From: Cohaesibacter marisflavi
Lineage (GTDB): Bacteria; Pseudomonadota; Alphaproteobacteria; Rhizobiales; Cohaesibacteraceae
NCBI RefSeq assembly: GCF_900115225.1
Contig: NZ_FOVR01000012.1
Coordinates: 1 to 64,000 of the forward strand
Direction of reading: 5' to 3'
Length of the DNA stretch: 64,000 nt
Both the position numbers and the translations under genes were made by a program. The notes below the pieces were generated by a model. That model saw only the letters and a list, made by a program, of their open reading frames with translations, was not told the origin of the DNA and searched no databases. Positions within the stretch are counted from its first letter, which is position 1. Each line of letters begins with the position of its first letter. Positions 54,295 through 64,000 of the stretch are shown one piece after another.

Positions 54295-56682
54295 ATGAAC
54301 ACAAAGATTTTCCAAATCAAGCTAAAGCAAGAAGTTCTCCGGCATCTCAAATATTCTCTCGGTAAGGATCAAGGGCATGCAACGCCTTATGATTGGCGTA
54401 TGTCCCTGTCTCTGGCTCTGCGCGATATCGTCGTTGACCCTTGGTTTGATAGCACCCGCAAAACCTATGACAGCAACGCAAAACGCGTTTATTATCTGTC
54501 GATGGAGTTTCTGATCGGGCGTCTCATTGAAGATGTGGCGATCAACCTCGGATTTGAAGATGTCGCCCGCGAAACGATGCGTGAGTTCGGGCAGGACTAT
54601 GACGCCATTGTGGCCAACGAACCCGATGCCGCGCTCGGCAACGGCGGTTTGGGCCGTCTGGCAGCCTGTTTCCTCGATTCCCTGGCAACGTTGGGCATTC
54701 CGGCTCATGGCTATGGTATTCGCTATGAACACGGCCTGTTCGAGCAGCATTTTGAAAATGGGGCGCAGGTTGAGACGGCTGAAGGTTGGCTCGCCCAGCG
54801 CAACGTGTGGGAGTTCGAACGCCCAGAAGTGGCCTATATTATCGCCTTTGGTGGTCATGTGAGCGAAACTGATGGTCGCGCCGTTTGGTATCCGGCTGAA
54901 ACCGTCAAGGCTCAGGCTTATGACGCTCCGGCCCTTGGTTGGCAAGCACGTTGGTGCAACACCTTGCGTCTTTGGTCTGCTAAACCGACCCGCGCATTCG
55001 ACCTTGAGAGCTTCAACCGGGGCGATTTCCTTGCGGCGAGTGCGCCGGAAGCTCTGGCGCGGACCATTTCCCGCGTCTTGTACCCCGATGACACCACAGA
55101 CACCGGTAAAGAGTTGCGTCTGAAGCAGGAATATTTCTTTACCTCTGCTTCCATTCAGGATCTGATCCGGCGCTATCGTTCCACCAACGATGATCTGCGC
55201 GATTTGCCCAAAAAGGCAGCGATCCAGCTCAACGATACGCACCCGGCCATCGCAGGCCCCGAACTGGTGCGCTTGCTTACCGATATTCATGGCATCGAAA
55301 TCCATGAATCCATCGATATCGCTCGCAAATGTCTTGGCTATACCAACCACACGCTTCTTCCCGAAGCTTTGGAGCGTTGGCCCGAGCATCTGTTCGCTCG
55401 CATTTTGCCCCGTCATTACCGCATCATTGAAATCATTCAGGATCAGCATCTCAAAGACACGGGTTCTGACATCCGCATCATCAAGGATGGCAACGTCAAT
55501 ATGGGTGAGCTGGCCTTTATAATGGCAACCCACGTCAATGGCGTTTCGGCTCTGCATACGGAGCTGGTCAAGGAAACCGTCTTTGGCGATCTGCACAAGG
55601 TCTATCCGAAACGGATTATCAACGAGACCAACGGCATCACACCGCGTCGCTGGTTGTATGACTGCAACAAACCGCTTCGCAATCTGATCAACTCCACCAT
55701 CGGCATTGAATGGCCGGATGATCTGGAACAGCTGGAACGTCTGGCGCCCTACGCCGACGATGCCGCATTCCAGGAAGAATTCCATAAGGCGAAACTCGAG
55801 AATAAACGGCGTTTCATCAACTGGCTCTCTGATATTCGTGATATTCAGATTGATCCAAACGCAATGCTCGATATTCAGGTGAAGCGTATTCATGAATATA
55901 AGCGTCAGCTGATGAACCTGATCGAAGCCGTGGCCTACTGGAACGAGATCAAGGAGAACCCGACTAAAGACTGGACGCCACGCGTCAAGGTTTTTGGTGG
56001 CAAGGCAGCTCCGGGTTATGAAGTGGCCAAGAAGATCATTCACTTGATCAATGATGTCGCTACCGTCATCAACAATGACTCGGCAACGAAGGACTATCTG
56101 CAGATCGTATTCCCCGAAAACTACAATGTGTCCATGGCAGAGATCCTCATGCCAGCGGCAGATCTGTCCGAGCAGATTTCTACGGCCGGCAAGGAAGCGT
56201 CAGGCACGGGGAATATGAAATTTGCGTTGAACGGTGCCTTGACGATTGGCACACTGGACGGTGCCAATGTCGAAATTCGCGACCATGTAGGGGCTGAAAA
56301 CTTCTTCCTGTTCGGTTTGACCGCAGAAGAGGTTGAGGAACGCCGTCATCAGCCCGAATATTCCCGCCGCGCCATCGAGGCCAGCCCGCGTCTTTACCGT
56401 GTGCTGAACCAGATCGCCAGCGGTGTATTCTCGCCTGATGAACCTCATCGCTACGGTTCAATCGTGCAGATGATGTATGAGAGCGACTACTTCCTTGTGA
56501 CTTGTGATTTCGACGACTATTTCGATACGCAGCGTAAAGTCGATAAAGCCTATCTCGATACCAAGGAGTGGACCCGCAAGACGATTTTGAACACGGCCAA
56601 TATGGGCTGGTTCTCATCGGATCGCACCATCAAAGGCTATGCAAAAGATATCTGGGGCGCCAAATCTCTTTATGAGCGCTAA
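54295..56682 (+). CDS. glgP: Glycogen phosphorylase
   Basis: GlgP releases glucose-1-phosphate from glycogen with phosphate and PLP. The 795-residue product is of usual length and has RVYYLSMEFLIGR, ALGNGGLGRLAACFLDSLAT, GYGIRYEHGLFEQ, QLNDTHPAIAGPELVR, IHEYKRQLMN, the PLP-lysine segment EASGTGNMKFALNGALTIGT and LDGANVEI. It starts the glg cluster; a hairpin after its stop may stabilise or partly separate its message from glgB. The ribosome-binding site is weak. Confidence 0.96.
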   Translation: MNTKIFQIKLKQEVLRHLKYSLGKDQGHATPYDWRMSLSLALRDIVVDPWFDSTRKTYDSNAKRVYYLSMEFLIGRLIEDVAINLGFEDVARETMREFGQDYDAIVANEPDAALGNGGLGRLAACFLDSLATLGIPAHGYGIRYEHGLFEQHFENGAQVETAEGWLAQRNVWEFERPEVAYIIAFGGHVSETDGRAVWYPAETVKAQAYDAPALGWQARWCNTLRLWSAKPTRAFDLESFNRGDFLAASAPEALARTISRVLYPDDTTDTGKELRLKQEYFFTSASIQDLIRRYRSTNDDLRDLPKKAAIQLNDTHPAIAGPELVRLLTDIHGIEIHESIDIARKCLGYTNHTLLPEALERWPEHLFARILPRHYRIIEIIQDQHLKDTGSDIRIIKDGNVNMGELAFIMATHVNGVSALHTELVKETVFGDLHKVYPKRIINETNGITPRRWLYDCNKPLRNLINSTIGIEWPDDLEQLERLAPYADDAAFQEEFHKAKLENKRRFINWLSDIRDIQIDPNAMLDIQVKRIHEYKRQLMNLIEAVAYWNEIKENPTKDWTPRVKVFGGKAAPGYEVAKKIIHLINDVATVINNDSATKDYLQIVFPENYNVSMAEILMPAADLSEQISTAGKEASGTGNMKFALNGALTIGTLDGANVEIRDHVGAENFFLFGLTAEEVEERRHQPEYSRRAIEASPRLYRVLNQIASGVFSPDEPHRYGSIVQMMYESDYFLVTCDFDDYFDTQRKVDKAYLDTKEWTRKTILNTANMGWFSSDRTIKGYAKDIWGAKSLYER

Positions 56683-56693
56683 CCGCTAACAAT

Positions 56694-56731
56694 GACCCGA
56701 CGGCGAAATTTGAGCCTTTGCCGTCGGGGTC
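56694..56731 (+). terminator. Hairpin between glgP and glgB
   Basis: GACCCGACGGC (56694-56704) pairs with GCCGTCGGGGTC (56720-56731) with one bulged base. It is followed by TTAGAATTA and not by a clean T-run, so it may be a partial terminator or a message-stabilising hairpin. Confidence 0.55.
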
Positions 56732-56895
56732 TTAGAATTATAACTAGAATCCGATTTTATAAAGAATATCAGCTCCTGCGACAAATTGGCGGTATGAAAT
56801 TCTAGGTTAAAAAAACAAAGGGATACTACCCAACTGGCAGTTCCATTTGCGGATCACATGCTCTAGCGTAAAAGTAACAAAGGGGGAGCAGGGCG

Positions 56896-59100
56896 ATGAC
56901 GACATATACTTCAAAAAGAGACGCTCAGGCCATTCAGAATGGTGTTCACAGCAATCCATTCTCGGTTTTGGGGCTGCAAGAATGGGAAGACCAGCTTGTT
57001 GTTCGGGTCTTCATTCCCGGCGCATGCGAAGTAGAAGTAATCCACCACGAAACTGGCGCACTGATTGAGGAACTGGAACGCGATGATGTCGCGCCAGATC
57101 TGTTCGCCAAGCCGATTGCAGGCAAGAAAGAGTGGTTTGCCTATAAGATCCGGGCCCGCGTTGGGGATCATGTCTGGATTCAGGAAGATCCTTACCGTTT
57201 CGGTCCCGTTATCGGTGAGCTAGATGAATATCTTCTGGGTGAAGGAACCCATCAGTCGCTCTGGAAAGTACTCGGGGCCCATGTCATTACCCATGATGGA
57301 GTCGAAGGGACACATTTTGCTGTCTGGGCTCCCAATGCGCGCCGCGCTTCTGTCGTAGGCAACTGGAACAACTGGGATGGCCGGCGTCATGCCATGCGCC
57401 CGCGTGGGGTAACCGGTGTTTGGGAAATTTTCATTCCACAAGTGGGCGAGGGGCAGGCATATAAATATGAGCTGCTTGATCGTCAGGGCCAACTGCTTCC
57501 ATTGAAGGCTGATCCCGTTGGTTTTGGCTCGGAACATGCTCCGCGCACCGCTTCAATCGTTCGTAAGCTTGATGGTCATGACTGGCGAGACGACGAATGG
57601 ATGCAGGGGCGCGAGCAGACGACAAAAATTGACAAGCCGATTTCCATCTATGAAGTGCATCTGGGGTCTTGGCGCCGCGTCAAAGACGAAGGGAACCGGC
57701 CGCTGTCTTATTCAGAACTGGCCGAACAGTTGGTTCCATATGTCAAGGATATGGGCTTCACTCATGTCGAAATGATGCCAATCTCGGAATATCCATTCGA
57801 TGGTTCTTGGGGGTATCAGCCTGTTGGTCTATTTGCACCGACCATTCGTCACGGCACGTTGGAAGAGTTTCGTGACATGGTGGAAGCGTTCCATGCTGCA
57901 GGCATTGGTGTGCTGATAGATTGGGTGCCGGGGCATTTTCCTGAAGACCCTCACGGTCTTGCCCGCTTTGATGGCACGGCGCTTTATGAACATGAAGACC
58001 GCCGCGAAGGCTTTCATCCGGACTGGAACACGCTCGTTTACAACTATGGTCGCCGCGAAGTCTCCAACTTCCTGTCCGCCAACGCGCTTTACTGGTTCAA
58101 TGAACATCATATCGATGGCTTGCGTGTGGATGCAGTAGCGTCGATGCTGTATCGGGATTATTCGCGCAAGGACGGGGAATGGATTCCCAACAAAGATGGT
58201 GGACGCGAAAATTACGAAGCTATCGATTTTCTGCGAAACACCAACATTACCTCTTATCGCGAAGCCCCTGGCATCATGACGATTGCCGAAGAGTCTACGG
58301 CATTTCCAGGTGTGAGTGCTCCAACCAATCATGGTGGACTGGGTTTTGGCTATAAATGGAACATGGGTTGGATGAATGATACGCTGCGCTACATGTCTCA
58401 TGAGGCTGTGCATCGCAAATATCATCATCACGATATGACTTTCGGAATGCATTATGCCTTTTCCGAAAATTACATTCTTCCGCTTAGCCATGACGAAGTC
58501 GTCCACGGCAAAGGCTCTTTGTTAAGCCGAATGCCCGGCTACCCGGCGGATCAGTTCGCGAATCTACGGGCCTATTTCGGCTTCATGTGGGGGCACCCGG
58601 GCAAGAAGCTGCTGTTCATGGGTGGCGAATTCGCGCAAGGGGAAGAATGGAACCACAATGAAAGTCTGGACTGGCATCTTCTTCAATATGACTTCCAGCG
58701 TGGTGTGCAGTCGCTTGTGCGCGACCTGAACCGCGTTTATCGCGAGGTTCCTGCACTTCATAGGAATGACAGCAATCCAAAAGGATTTGAGTGGATCGAA
58801 TGCCATTCGGCTGAAAATTCCGTATTCGCCTGGATTAGATATGGCGATGAGGGCGATGCACCGGTTCTGGTGGTTTGCAACATGACGCCGGTTGAGCGTC
58901 AGAGCTATCGCCTTGGTGTGCCCAAGGCGGGTCGATGGGTGGAAATTCTGAACACGGATTCAAGCCTTTATGCAGGCGGTGGACGTGGCAATCTGGGCGC
59001 AGCAGAGACCGAGAATATTGGTTCGCATGAACGCGATGTTTCGCTCTCACTGACCTTGCCGCCACTTTCAACGCTCTATTTTCAACTGGAGCAAGCCTGA
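56896..59100 (+). CDS. glgB: 1,4-alpha-glucan branching enzyme
   Basis: GlgB makes the alpha-1,6 branches of glycogen. The 734-residue product has the extended N-terminal domain (NPFSVLGLQEWEDQLVVRVF), the CBM48 region (THFAVWAPNARRASVVGNWN) and a GH13 catalytic domain with the nucleophile in GLRVDAVASM, the acid in MTIAEEST and LSHDEVVHGKGSL, then the C-terminal all-beta domain. The ATG follows GGGGGAGCAGGGCG. Confidence 0.96.
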   Translation: MTTYTSKRDAQAIQNGVHSNPFSVLGLQEWEDQLVVRVFIPGACEVEVIHHETGALIEELERDDVAPDLFAKPIAGKKEWFAYKIRARVGDHVWIQEDPYRFGPVIGELDEYLLGEGTHQSLWKVLGAHVITHDGVEGTHFAVWAPNARRASVVGNWNNWDGRRHAMRPRGVTGVWEIFIPQVGEGQAYKYELLDRQGQLLPLKADPVGFGSEHAPRTASIVRKLDGHDWRDDEWMQGREQTTKIDKPISIYEVHLGSWRRVKDEGNRPLSYSELAEQLVPYVKDMGFTHVEMMPISEYPFDGSWGYQPVGLFAPTIRHGTLEEFRDMVEAFHAAGIGVLIDWVPGHFPEDPHGLARFDGTALYEHEDRREGFHPDWNTLVYNYGRREVSNFLSANALYWFNEHHIDGLRVDAVASMLYRDYSRKDGEWIPNKDGGRENYEAIDFLRNTNITSYREAPGIMTIAEESTAFPGVSAPTNHGGLGFGYKWNMGWMNDTLRYMSHEAVHRKYHHHDMTFGMHYAFSENYILPLSHDEVVHGKGSLLSRMPGYPADQFANLRAYFGFMWGHPGKKLLFMGGEFAQGEEWNHNESLDWHLLQYDFQRGVQSLVRDLNRVYREVPALHRNDSNPKGFEWIECHSAENSVFAWIRYGDEGDAPVLVVCNMTPVERQSYRLGVPKAGRWVEILNTDSSLYAGGGRGNLGAAETENIGSHERDVSLSLTLPPLSTLYFQLEQA

Positions 59101-59146
59101 ACGGATTTGAACGTGTGTCAACAATCACAAGTGGGGAGAGCATTTT

Positions 59147-60412
59147 ATGAAACTCGATCGTGAAACGTCGAAACTTGCCAATCAATCGATGGCATTCATT
59201 CTCGCTGGCGGCAAGGGCAGCCGCTTGCAGGAACTCACGGATAAGCGCTCAAAACCTGCCATGTATTTCGGCGGAAAGAGCCGCATCATTGACTTTGCTC
59301 TATCCAACGCCGTGAACTCCGGTATCCGACGTATCGGTATTGCGACCCAGTATAAGGCCCACAGTCTGATCCGCCATCTGCAGAGGGGGTGGAGTTTTCT
59401 GCGTGAAGAACGTAACGAGTTTCTCGACATTCTGCCCGCATCGCAACGCATGAATGACGAAGCTTGGTATCAGGGCACATCGGACGCCATTTATCAAAAT
59501 ATCGACATTCTGGAGAGCTATGGCCCCAAATACATTGTCATTCTCGCCGGTGATCACATCTACAAGCAGGACTATGCCTTGATGGTGCGTCAGCATGTAG
59601 AAACGGGTGCGGATGTGACGGTCGGCTCTATTGAAGTGCCTCTGGAAGAAGCCAAGGCGTTCGGCGTGATGAAAGTCGATAAAGATGATCGCATTTTAGA
59701 TTTCATCGAAAAACCCGAAAATCCACCTGCGATGCCAAACGATCCTGAACGCGCTCTGGCATCCATGGGAATCTATGTGTTCGAGGCGAAGTTCCTCTAT
59801 GACATTCTGCGCGAGGAAGCCTGCAATCCCGATACGCATCACGATTTCGGTAAAGACATCATCCCTAAGCTGGTCAAGGGTGGCAAAGCTATCGCCCATC
59901 CATTTAGCCGGTCTTGCATTCGTTCCGGACTGGAAACGAAACCATATTGGCGCGACGTGGGAACCGTAGATGCCTTCTGGGAAGCCAATATCGACCTGAC
60001 GGACTTTATTCCGGAGTTGGATATCTACGACAATGATTGGCCGATCTGGACGCATCAGGAGCTAACGCCACCAGCCAAATTTATTCATGACGAAGAGGGC
60101 CGTCGTGGTCAGGCCGTTTCTTCAATGGTATCCGGCGGTTGTATCATTTCAGGTTCATCCCTTAATCGTTGCCTGCTCTTTACAGGCGTAAAAGCACACT
60201 CATTCTCGAAAATGAGTGGTGTCGTGGCGTTGCCATATGCCGAAATCAATCGAAAGGCACAGCTCAAGGATGTCATTGTTGATCGCGACGTCAAAATACC
60301 AGCAGGTCTGGTTGTCGGCGAAGATCCTGAACTTGATGCCAAACGGTTCCGCAGAACTGAAAAGGGCATTTGCCTAATCACCCAGTCCATGATTGACAGA
60401 TTGGACCTATAG
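59147..60412 (+). CDS. glgC: Glucose-1-phosphate adenylyltransferase
   Basis: GlgC makes ADP-glucose and is the regulated step of glycogen synthesis. The 421-residue product has [101 protein letters not shown] and a C-terminal left-handed beta-helix. It ends immediately before the glgA ATG (TAG-ATG). Confidence 0.97.
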   Translation: MKLDRETSKLANQSMAFILAGGKGSRLQELTDKRSKPAMYFGGKSRIIDFALSNAVNSGIRRIGIATQYKAHSLIRHLQRGWSFLREERNEFLDILPASQRMNDEAWYQGTSDAIYQNIDILESYGPKYIVILAGDHIYKQDYALMVRQHVETGADVTVGSIEVPLEEAKAFGVMKVDKDDRILDFIEKPENPPAMPNDPERALASMGIYVFEAKFLYDILREEACNPDTHHDFGKDIIPKLVKGGKAIAHPFSRSCIRSGLETKPYWRDVGTVDAFWEANIDLTDFIPELDIYDNDWPIWTHQELTPPAKFIHDEEGRRGQAVSSMVSGGCIISGSSLNRCLLFTGVKAHSFSKMSGVVALPYAEINRKAQLKDVIVDRDVKIPAGLVVGEDPELDAKRFRRTEKGICLITQSMIDRLDL

Positions 60413-61846
60413 ATGAACATTTTATTTATTGCTTCCGAATGCTCACCATTCGTAAAAACCGGCGGTCTGGCCGATGTAATCGGATCAGTACCAAAGGCTC
60501 TCGAACAGCTTGATCACACGATCAAAATTCTTTTGCCTGCCTATCCGGATGTGAGTGGTTGGGCTCAACATGGTGATGTTCTGCTCGAATTGGAAGATCT
60601 GTTTGGTGGCCCTGCACGAGTCATATCCGTGCGGGCCAAAGGGCTTAATCTTCTGCTGTTGGAAGCACCCCATCTCTATGACAGGAAGGGGACCATCTAT
60701 CTTGATGAAGAGGGGTTCGACTGGGAAGACAATCCCATTCGTTTTGGGGCCTTATCACTGATTGGTGCTAAAATCGGCTTGGATGGCATTGGCGGTTGGA
60801 AACCTGATGTCGTGCATGCTCATGATTGGCAAGCAGGCCTCGTTCCTGTCTATATGAAGCAATCCGGACGAGAAGCGCCTCCGTCGGTCATGACAATCCA
60901 CAATATCGCATTTCAGGGGTTGTTTGATGGCAGTGTCGTACAAACTCTGGGATTGTCGGGCGATATGTTCAACCCAGATGGTTTTGAATATTGGGGGCAT
61001 GCCGGTTTCCTAAAAGGCGGATTGGCCTTTGCAGACAAGATCACCACGGTAAGCCCCACCTATGCCCAAGAGCTGCTGACGCCTGAATTCGGAATGGGAT
61101 TGGAAGGTCTTCTCAAAAGCCGCAAAAGCGACCTTGTCGGAATCTTAAACGGTATCGATCTCAGTGTGTGGGACCCGCAGGAAGACCCTAGCCTCACAAA
61201 GACCTATAGTGCCAAAAGCCTCAAACGCAAAGCAGCCAACCGGGAATGGCTTGAACAGCAATATGGCTTGGCAAGCAATCCTGATGCGCCTTTGTTCGGG
61301 ATTGTCTCTCGCCTGACAACCCAAAAGGGTGTCGATCTGCTCATGGAGGTCATTCCAACCATTGTCGAGCGTGGAGCGCGGCTTCTTGTCCTCGGAACGG
61401 GTGAGAAACGGCTCGAAGAAGCGTGTCTCAATGCTGCACAGAATGCTCCGGACAATATTGCGGTCAAAATCGGCTATAGCGAAGATTTGGCACACAAGAT
61501 CCAGGGGGGCGCGGACGCAATTCTCGTGCCTTCGCGCTTTGAACCCTGCGGTCTGACACAGCTTTATGCCTTGCGCTATGGCACAATCCCGGTCGTTGCG
61601 CATACGGGTGGCCTTGCTGATACGGTTATCGACGCCAATGCTGCCGCTCTAGCGACCAAATGCGCTACAGGTATCCAGTTCGCACCGACGACAGTTGAAG
61701 CCCTTGATTTGGCCATCCATCGGACATGTGACCTGTTTTCCGAAACCAAGAAATGGAAGGCAATGATGCGACGCGCCATGTCGCAAGAGGTGGGTTGGAA
61801 CCAATCCGCCGAGCTATATGCAGACCTGTACAAGTCGCTCATTTGA
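60413..61846 (+). CDS. glgA: Glycogen synthase (ADP-glucose type)
   Basis: GlgA extends alpha-1,4-glucan chains from ADP-glucose. The 477-residue GT5 enzyme has the N-terminal KTGGLADVIGSVPKAL, HAHDWQAGLVPVYMK, TIHNIAFQG, GILNGIDLSVWDP, SRLTTQKGVDLLMEVIP, and PSRFEPCGLTQLYALRYGTI with the catalytic Glu. It starts at the base after the glgC stop. Confidence 0.97.
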   Translation: MNILFIASECSPFVKTGGLADVIGSVPKALEQLDHTIKILLPAYPDVSGWAQHGDVLLELEDLFGGPARVISVRAKGLNLLLLEAPHLYDRKGTIYLDEEGFDWEDNPIRFGALSLIGAKIGLDGIGGWKPDVVHAHDWQAGLVPVYMKQSGREAPPSVMTIHNIAFQGLFDGSVVQTLGLSGDMFNPDGFEYWGHAGFLKGGLAFADKITTVSPTYAQELLTPEFGMGLEGLLKSRKSDLVGILNGIDLSVWDPQEDPSLTKTYSAKSLKRKAANREWLEQQYGLASNPDAPLFGIVSRLTTQKGVDLLMEVIPTIVERGARLLVLGTGEKRLEEACLNAAQNAPDNIAVKIGYSEDLAHKIQGGADAILVPSRFEPCGLTQLYALRYGTIPVVAHTGGLADTVIDANAAALATKCATGIQFAPTTVEALDLAIHRTCDLFSETKKWKAMMRRAMSQEVGWNQSAELYADLYKSLI

Positions 61847-61875
61847 ATGACTGTGCCCAGTAGGACCGATCATTG

Positions 61876-63975
61876 ATGAAATACAAGATATCCCATGGAA
61901 CTCCACATCGACTGGGTGCCTTCTATGATGGTGAGGGCACCAACTTTGCGGTTTTTTCTGCGAATGCGAGTCAGATCGATCTCTGCCTGTTTTCCGATGA
62001 CGGGACGAAAGAGATCGACCGGATATCTATGCCCGAAAGAACAGGACCGGTTTGGCACGGCTATCTACATGGTTTACAGCCGGGAACGCTGTATGGCTAT
62101 CGCGCACACGGCATCTATGCACCAGAGCAGGGGCATCGTTTCAATTCCAATAAATTGTTGCTAGACCCTTATACGCGCGAGATTTTCGGGAAATGGACCC
62201 CGTCGGCGACCCTGTTTGGATATCAAAAAGGCGCAAGCGGTGGAGACTTGACCTTTGGCGCTGCAGATAGCGCGGCTTGCGTTCCGAAGTCCGTCGTTTC
62301 GGATCCGGCACTTAATGACTTTCTGCAAACTGAGGCGCCTGTCATGGATGGGCGTGATTTAATTTATGAGGCCCATGCCAAAGGTCTCACCAAACTTCAC
62401 CCTGATGTGCCAGAGAGTTTGCGCGGCACCTATGAAGGGCTCGCCAGTGATGCCATGATTGATCACCTGTTGTCGATCAATGTACGAGCCGTTGAGTTGA
62501 TGCCGGTGCACCATTTTCTTGACGACGAATTTTTGCTCGACAAGAATCTGGTCAATTATTGGGGCTATAATTCCATCGGTTTCTTTGCTTTGGAGCCACG
62601 GTATCTGGGGCCTGATGGTATTGTCGGTTTCCGAGCCATGGTGCAAAAGCTAAAGGCTGCCGGAATACAGGTCTATCTCGACGTGGTGTTCAACCACACC
62701 GCAGAAGGCGACCAGAATGGTCCTACCATTTGTTTCCGCGGTTTGGACAATGCGACCTATTATCGCCTGATTGCTGGCCAGCCACGCTATTATGTCAATG
62801 ATACCGGCTGTGGCAACACGGTCAATGTTTCGCACCCGTATGTTCTGCGTATGGTTCTGGATTCCTTGCGCTACTGGGTGCTTTGTATGGGGGTTGATGG
62901 CTTCCGCTTCGATTTGGCAACGACGGTTGCTCGAGAAGACTATGGCTTTGATCTTTACGGCGGCTTCCTTGATGCCATCCGACAGGATCCCATTCTCTCC
63001 ACCGTGCGCCTGATCGCGGAGCCATGGGACATTGGCCCGGGTGGCTATCGTCTTGGTGGCTTTCCGCCTGAATTCTCCGAATGGAACGACAGCTATCGAG
63101 ATACCACACGTCGATACTGGAAAGGTGATCCGCAAACAACGCCAGATCTGGCCTCCCGTTTGCTCGGCTCGGCTGACAAATTCGATCGGGCAGGGCGCCG
63201 CGCCTGGTCTTCGGTTAATTTCATTTCTGCCCATGACGGTTTTACGCTGGCCGATATCACCCGCTACAACAATCGCCACAATGATGCGAATGGTGAAAGC
63301 AACATGGATGGCCATGGCGCCAACTATAGTGACAATTGCGGCACTGAAGGCGATACGAAAGATCCGGTCATTCTTGCGCGTCGCAAACGCCGTCAGCGGA
63401 ATTTTCTGGCTACACTGTTTCTCAGTCAGGGTAGCCCAATGTTGCTGGCGGGCGACGAGATTGCCAATAGCCAGAAGGGCAATAATAACGCCTATTGTCA
63501 GGACAACGAAATTGGCTGGGTTGATTGGGCCAATGCCGACAATGACCTGATGGAGTTCGTGCGCTACCTGAGTAGCTTCCGGCGCGAGCACAAGGCTTTG
63601 CGTCAGGACCGCTTTTTGCATGGTGCCAAGCGTCAACAGGACGATCTGCGAGACGTGGAATGGACTGATTTTGGTGGCTTCTCGCTCAAATGGCGCGACC
63701 CAAGCCTCTCAAGCTTCTGTCTCACCTTGCGTTGCTCTGCTGAAGCACCGTCATATGAAAAAGACAATGATGTTGTATTTATAATTTTTAACCGCAGCAA
63801 TGTTGCTGCCAGTGTTGTTTTGCCCTCCTGTCCAGATGGATTTCGCTGGGTCAGGGCCTTGGATACGGCACAACAAACCCAACACCCGAGCCTGGAAACA
63901 CAGCAGGATTCCACCGAAATTTCGGGTTCCTCCGTCGTTGCCCTGATACTAGAAGCGGATACTGCAAACACATGA
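61876..63975 (+). CDS. glgX: Glycogen debranching enzyme
   Basis: GlgX hydrolyses alpha-1,6 branches left by phosphorylase. The 699-residue product starts with a CBM48-like region (GTNFAVFSANASQIDLCLFS) and has NYWGYNSIGFFALEPRY, YLDVVFNHTAEGDQNGPT, the nucleophile in VDGFRFDLAT, the acid in LIAEPWDIGPGGY and FISAHDGFTLADIT, as expected for GH13 GlgX/TreX. The ATG at 61876 is preferred over a TTG one codon earlier. Its stop overlaps the start of another gene as ATGA. Confidence 0.95.
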   Translation: MKYKISHGTPHRLGAFYDGEGTNFAVFSANASQIDLCLFSDDGTKEIDRISMPERTGPVWHGYLHGLQPGTLYGYRAHGIYAPEQGHRFNSNKLLLDPYTREIFGKWTPSATLFGYQKGASGGDLTFGAADSAACVPKSVVSDPALNDFLQTEAPVMDGRDLIYEAHAKGLTKLHPDVPESLRGTYEGLASDAMIDHLLSINVRAVELMPVHHFLDDEFLLDKNLVNYWGYNSIGFFALEPRYLGPDGIVGFRAMVQKLKAAGIQVYLDVVFNHTAEGDQNGPTICFRGLDNATYYRLIAGQPRYYVNDTGCGNTVNVSHPYVLRMVLDSLRYWVLCMGVDGFRFDLATTVAREDYGFDLYGGFLDAIRQDPILSTVRLIAEPWDIGPGGYRLGGFPPEFSEWNDSYRDTTRRYWKGDPQTTPDLASRLLGSADKFDRAGRRAWSSVNFISAHDGFTLADITRYNNRHNDANGESNMDGHGANYSDNCGTEGDTKDPVILARRKRRQRNFLATLFLSQGSPMLLAGDEIANSQKGNNNAYCQDNEIGWVDWANADNDLMEFVRYLSSFRREHKALRQDRFLHGAKRQQDDLRDVEWTDFGGFSLKWRDPSLSSFCLTLRCSAEAPSYEKDNDVVFIIFNRSNVAASVVLPSCPDGFRWVRALDTAQQTQHPSLETQQDSTEISGSSVVALILEADTANT

Positions 63976-64000
63976 ATCAAGACAAGCTGAACGCTCTTGC
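63972..64000 (+). CDS. Start of a further gene of the glycogen cluster (cut by window end)
   Basis: ATG at 63972 overlaps the glgX stop by ATGA and opens a frame, MNQDKLNAL, to the window edge. An N-terminus with LNALA-like sequence is common in 4-alpha-glucanotransferase (MalQ), and pgm is another usual neighbour, but nine residues cannot decide. Confidence 0.5.

Noticed and set aside
54322-56043. A 573-codon open frame on the minus strand opposite glgP
   Set aside because: It is fully inside glgP, whose frame is unmistakable, and its translation has no family resemblance.
62650-63636. A 328-codon minus-strand open frame opposite glgX
   Set aside because: It lies entirely within a clear GH13 gene and shows no domain features.

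Overview
The window looks like a chromosomal stretch of an alphaproteobacterium. The support is the family mix: a fused dctQM-type TAXI-TRAP transporter, an FCD-type GntR regulator, serralysin-like RTX proteins, and a glgP-glgB-glgC-glgA-glgX order typical of Rhizobiales (Hyphomicrobiales). A marine Rhizobiales lineage such as Cohaesibacter would fit, but that is an inference from protein style and not from a marker gene. No rRNA, tRNA, CRISPR array or phage region was recognised.

Layout. 1-0.65 kb: the 3' end of an IS21-family element (istB tail and right end) beside a decayed IS3-family orfA remnant. 0.67-4.16 kb (minus): molybdate uptake and control, modE-modA-modB-modC. 4.66-10.1 kb (minus): a TAXI substrate-binding protein, a fused TRAP permease, and the two subunits of B12-dependent ethanolamine ammonia-lyase (eutB, eutC), which suggests a TRAP-fed ethanolamine pathway. 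10.5-13.5 kb (plus): a periplasmic redox/copper set of a small Cys/Met protein, a cytochrome c-prime with a Met-rich insert, a Tat-exported multicopper oxidase and an anchored cytochrome c. 13.5-20 kb: an OmpR-type two-component system (minus) whose sensor has a very acidic periplasmic loop, divergent from a small Asp/His-rich secreted protein, a DUF2271 protein, a PepSY-flavodoxin-ferredoxin-reductase fusion and ApbE; together these look like a flavin-based route for moving electrons from NAD(P)H to the periplasm. 20-21.6 kb (minus): a sodium:solute symporter with a small membrane partner.

22.5-29.2 kb: two convergent large RTX proteins, one with eight Calx-beta domains in exact 708-bp doublets and one with a CAP domain, sharing a bidirectional terminator. 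29.5-40.5 kb: a sugar or polyol catabolic locus with a UgpC-type ATPase divergent from a GntR regulator, followed by a binding protein, two permeases, a sugar epimerase/isomerase, a Gfo/Idh/MocA dehydrogenase, a RidA-like protein, a full-length transketolase and an aldose 1-epimerase. 41.4-46.8 kb: a MalY/PatB C-S lyase with a structured upstream region, a MATE exporter with its MarR regulator, a lipoate ligase with reversed domain order, and a LysR regulator. 46.9-53.6 kb (plus): an ArgE/DapE-type M20 deacylase followed by a complete dipeptide-type ABC importer, with the LysR gene divergent from it. 54.3 kb to the end (plus): glycogen metabolism, glgP-glgB-glgC-glgA-glgX and the first codons of one further gene.

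The most interesting parts are the DUF2271/PepSY-reductase/ApbE module with a candidate flavinylation motif, its adjoining copper/cytochrome set, the TAXI-TRAP plus eutBC operon, the reversed-domain lipoate ligase, and several structured non-coding segments.
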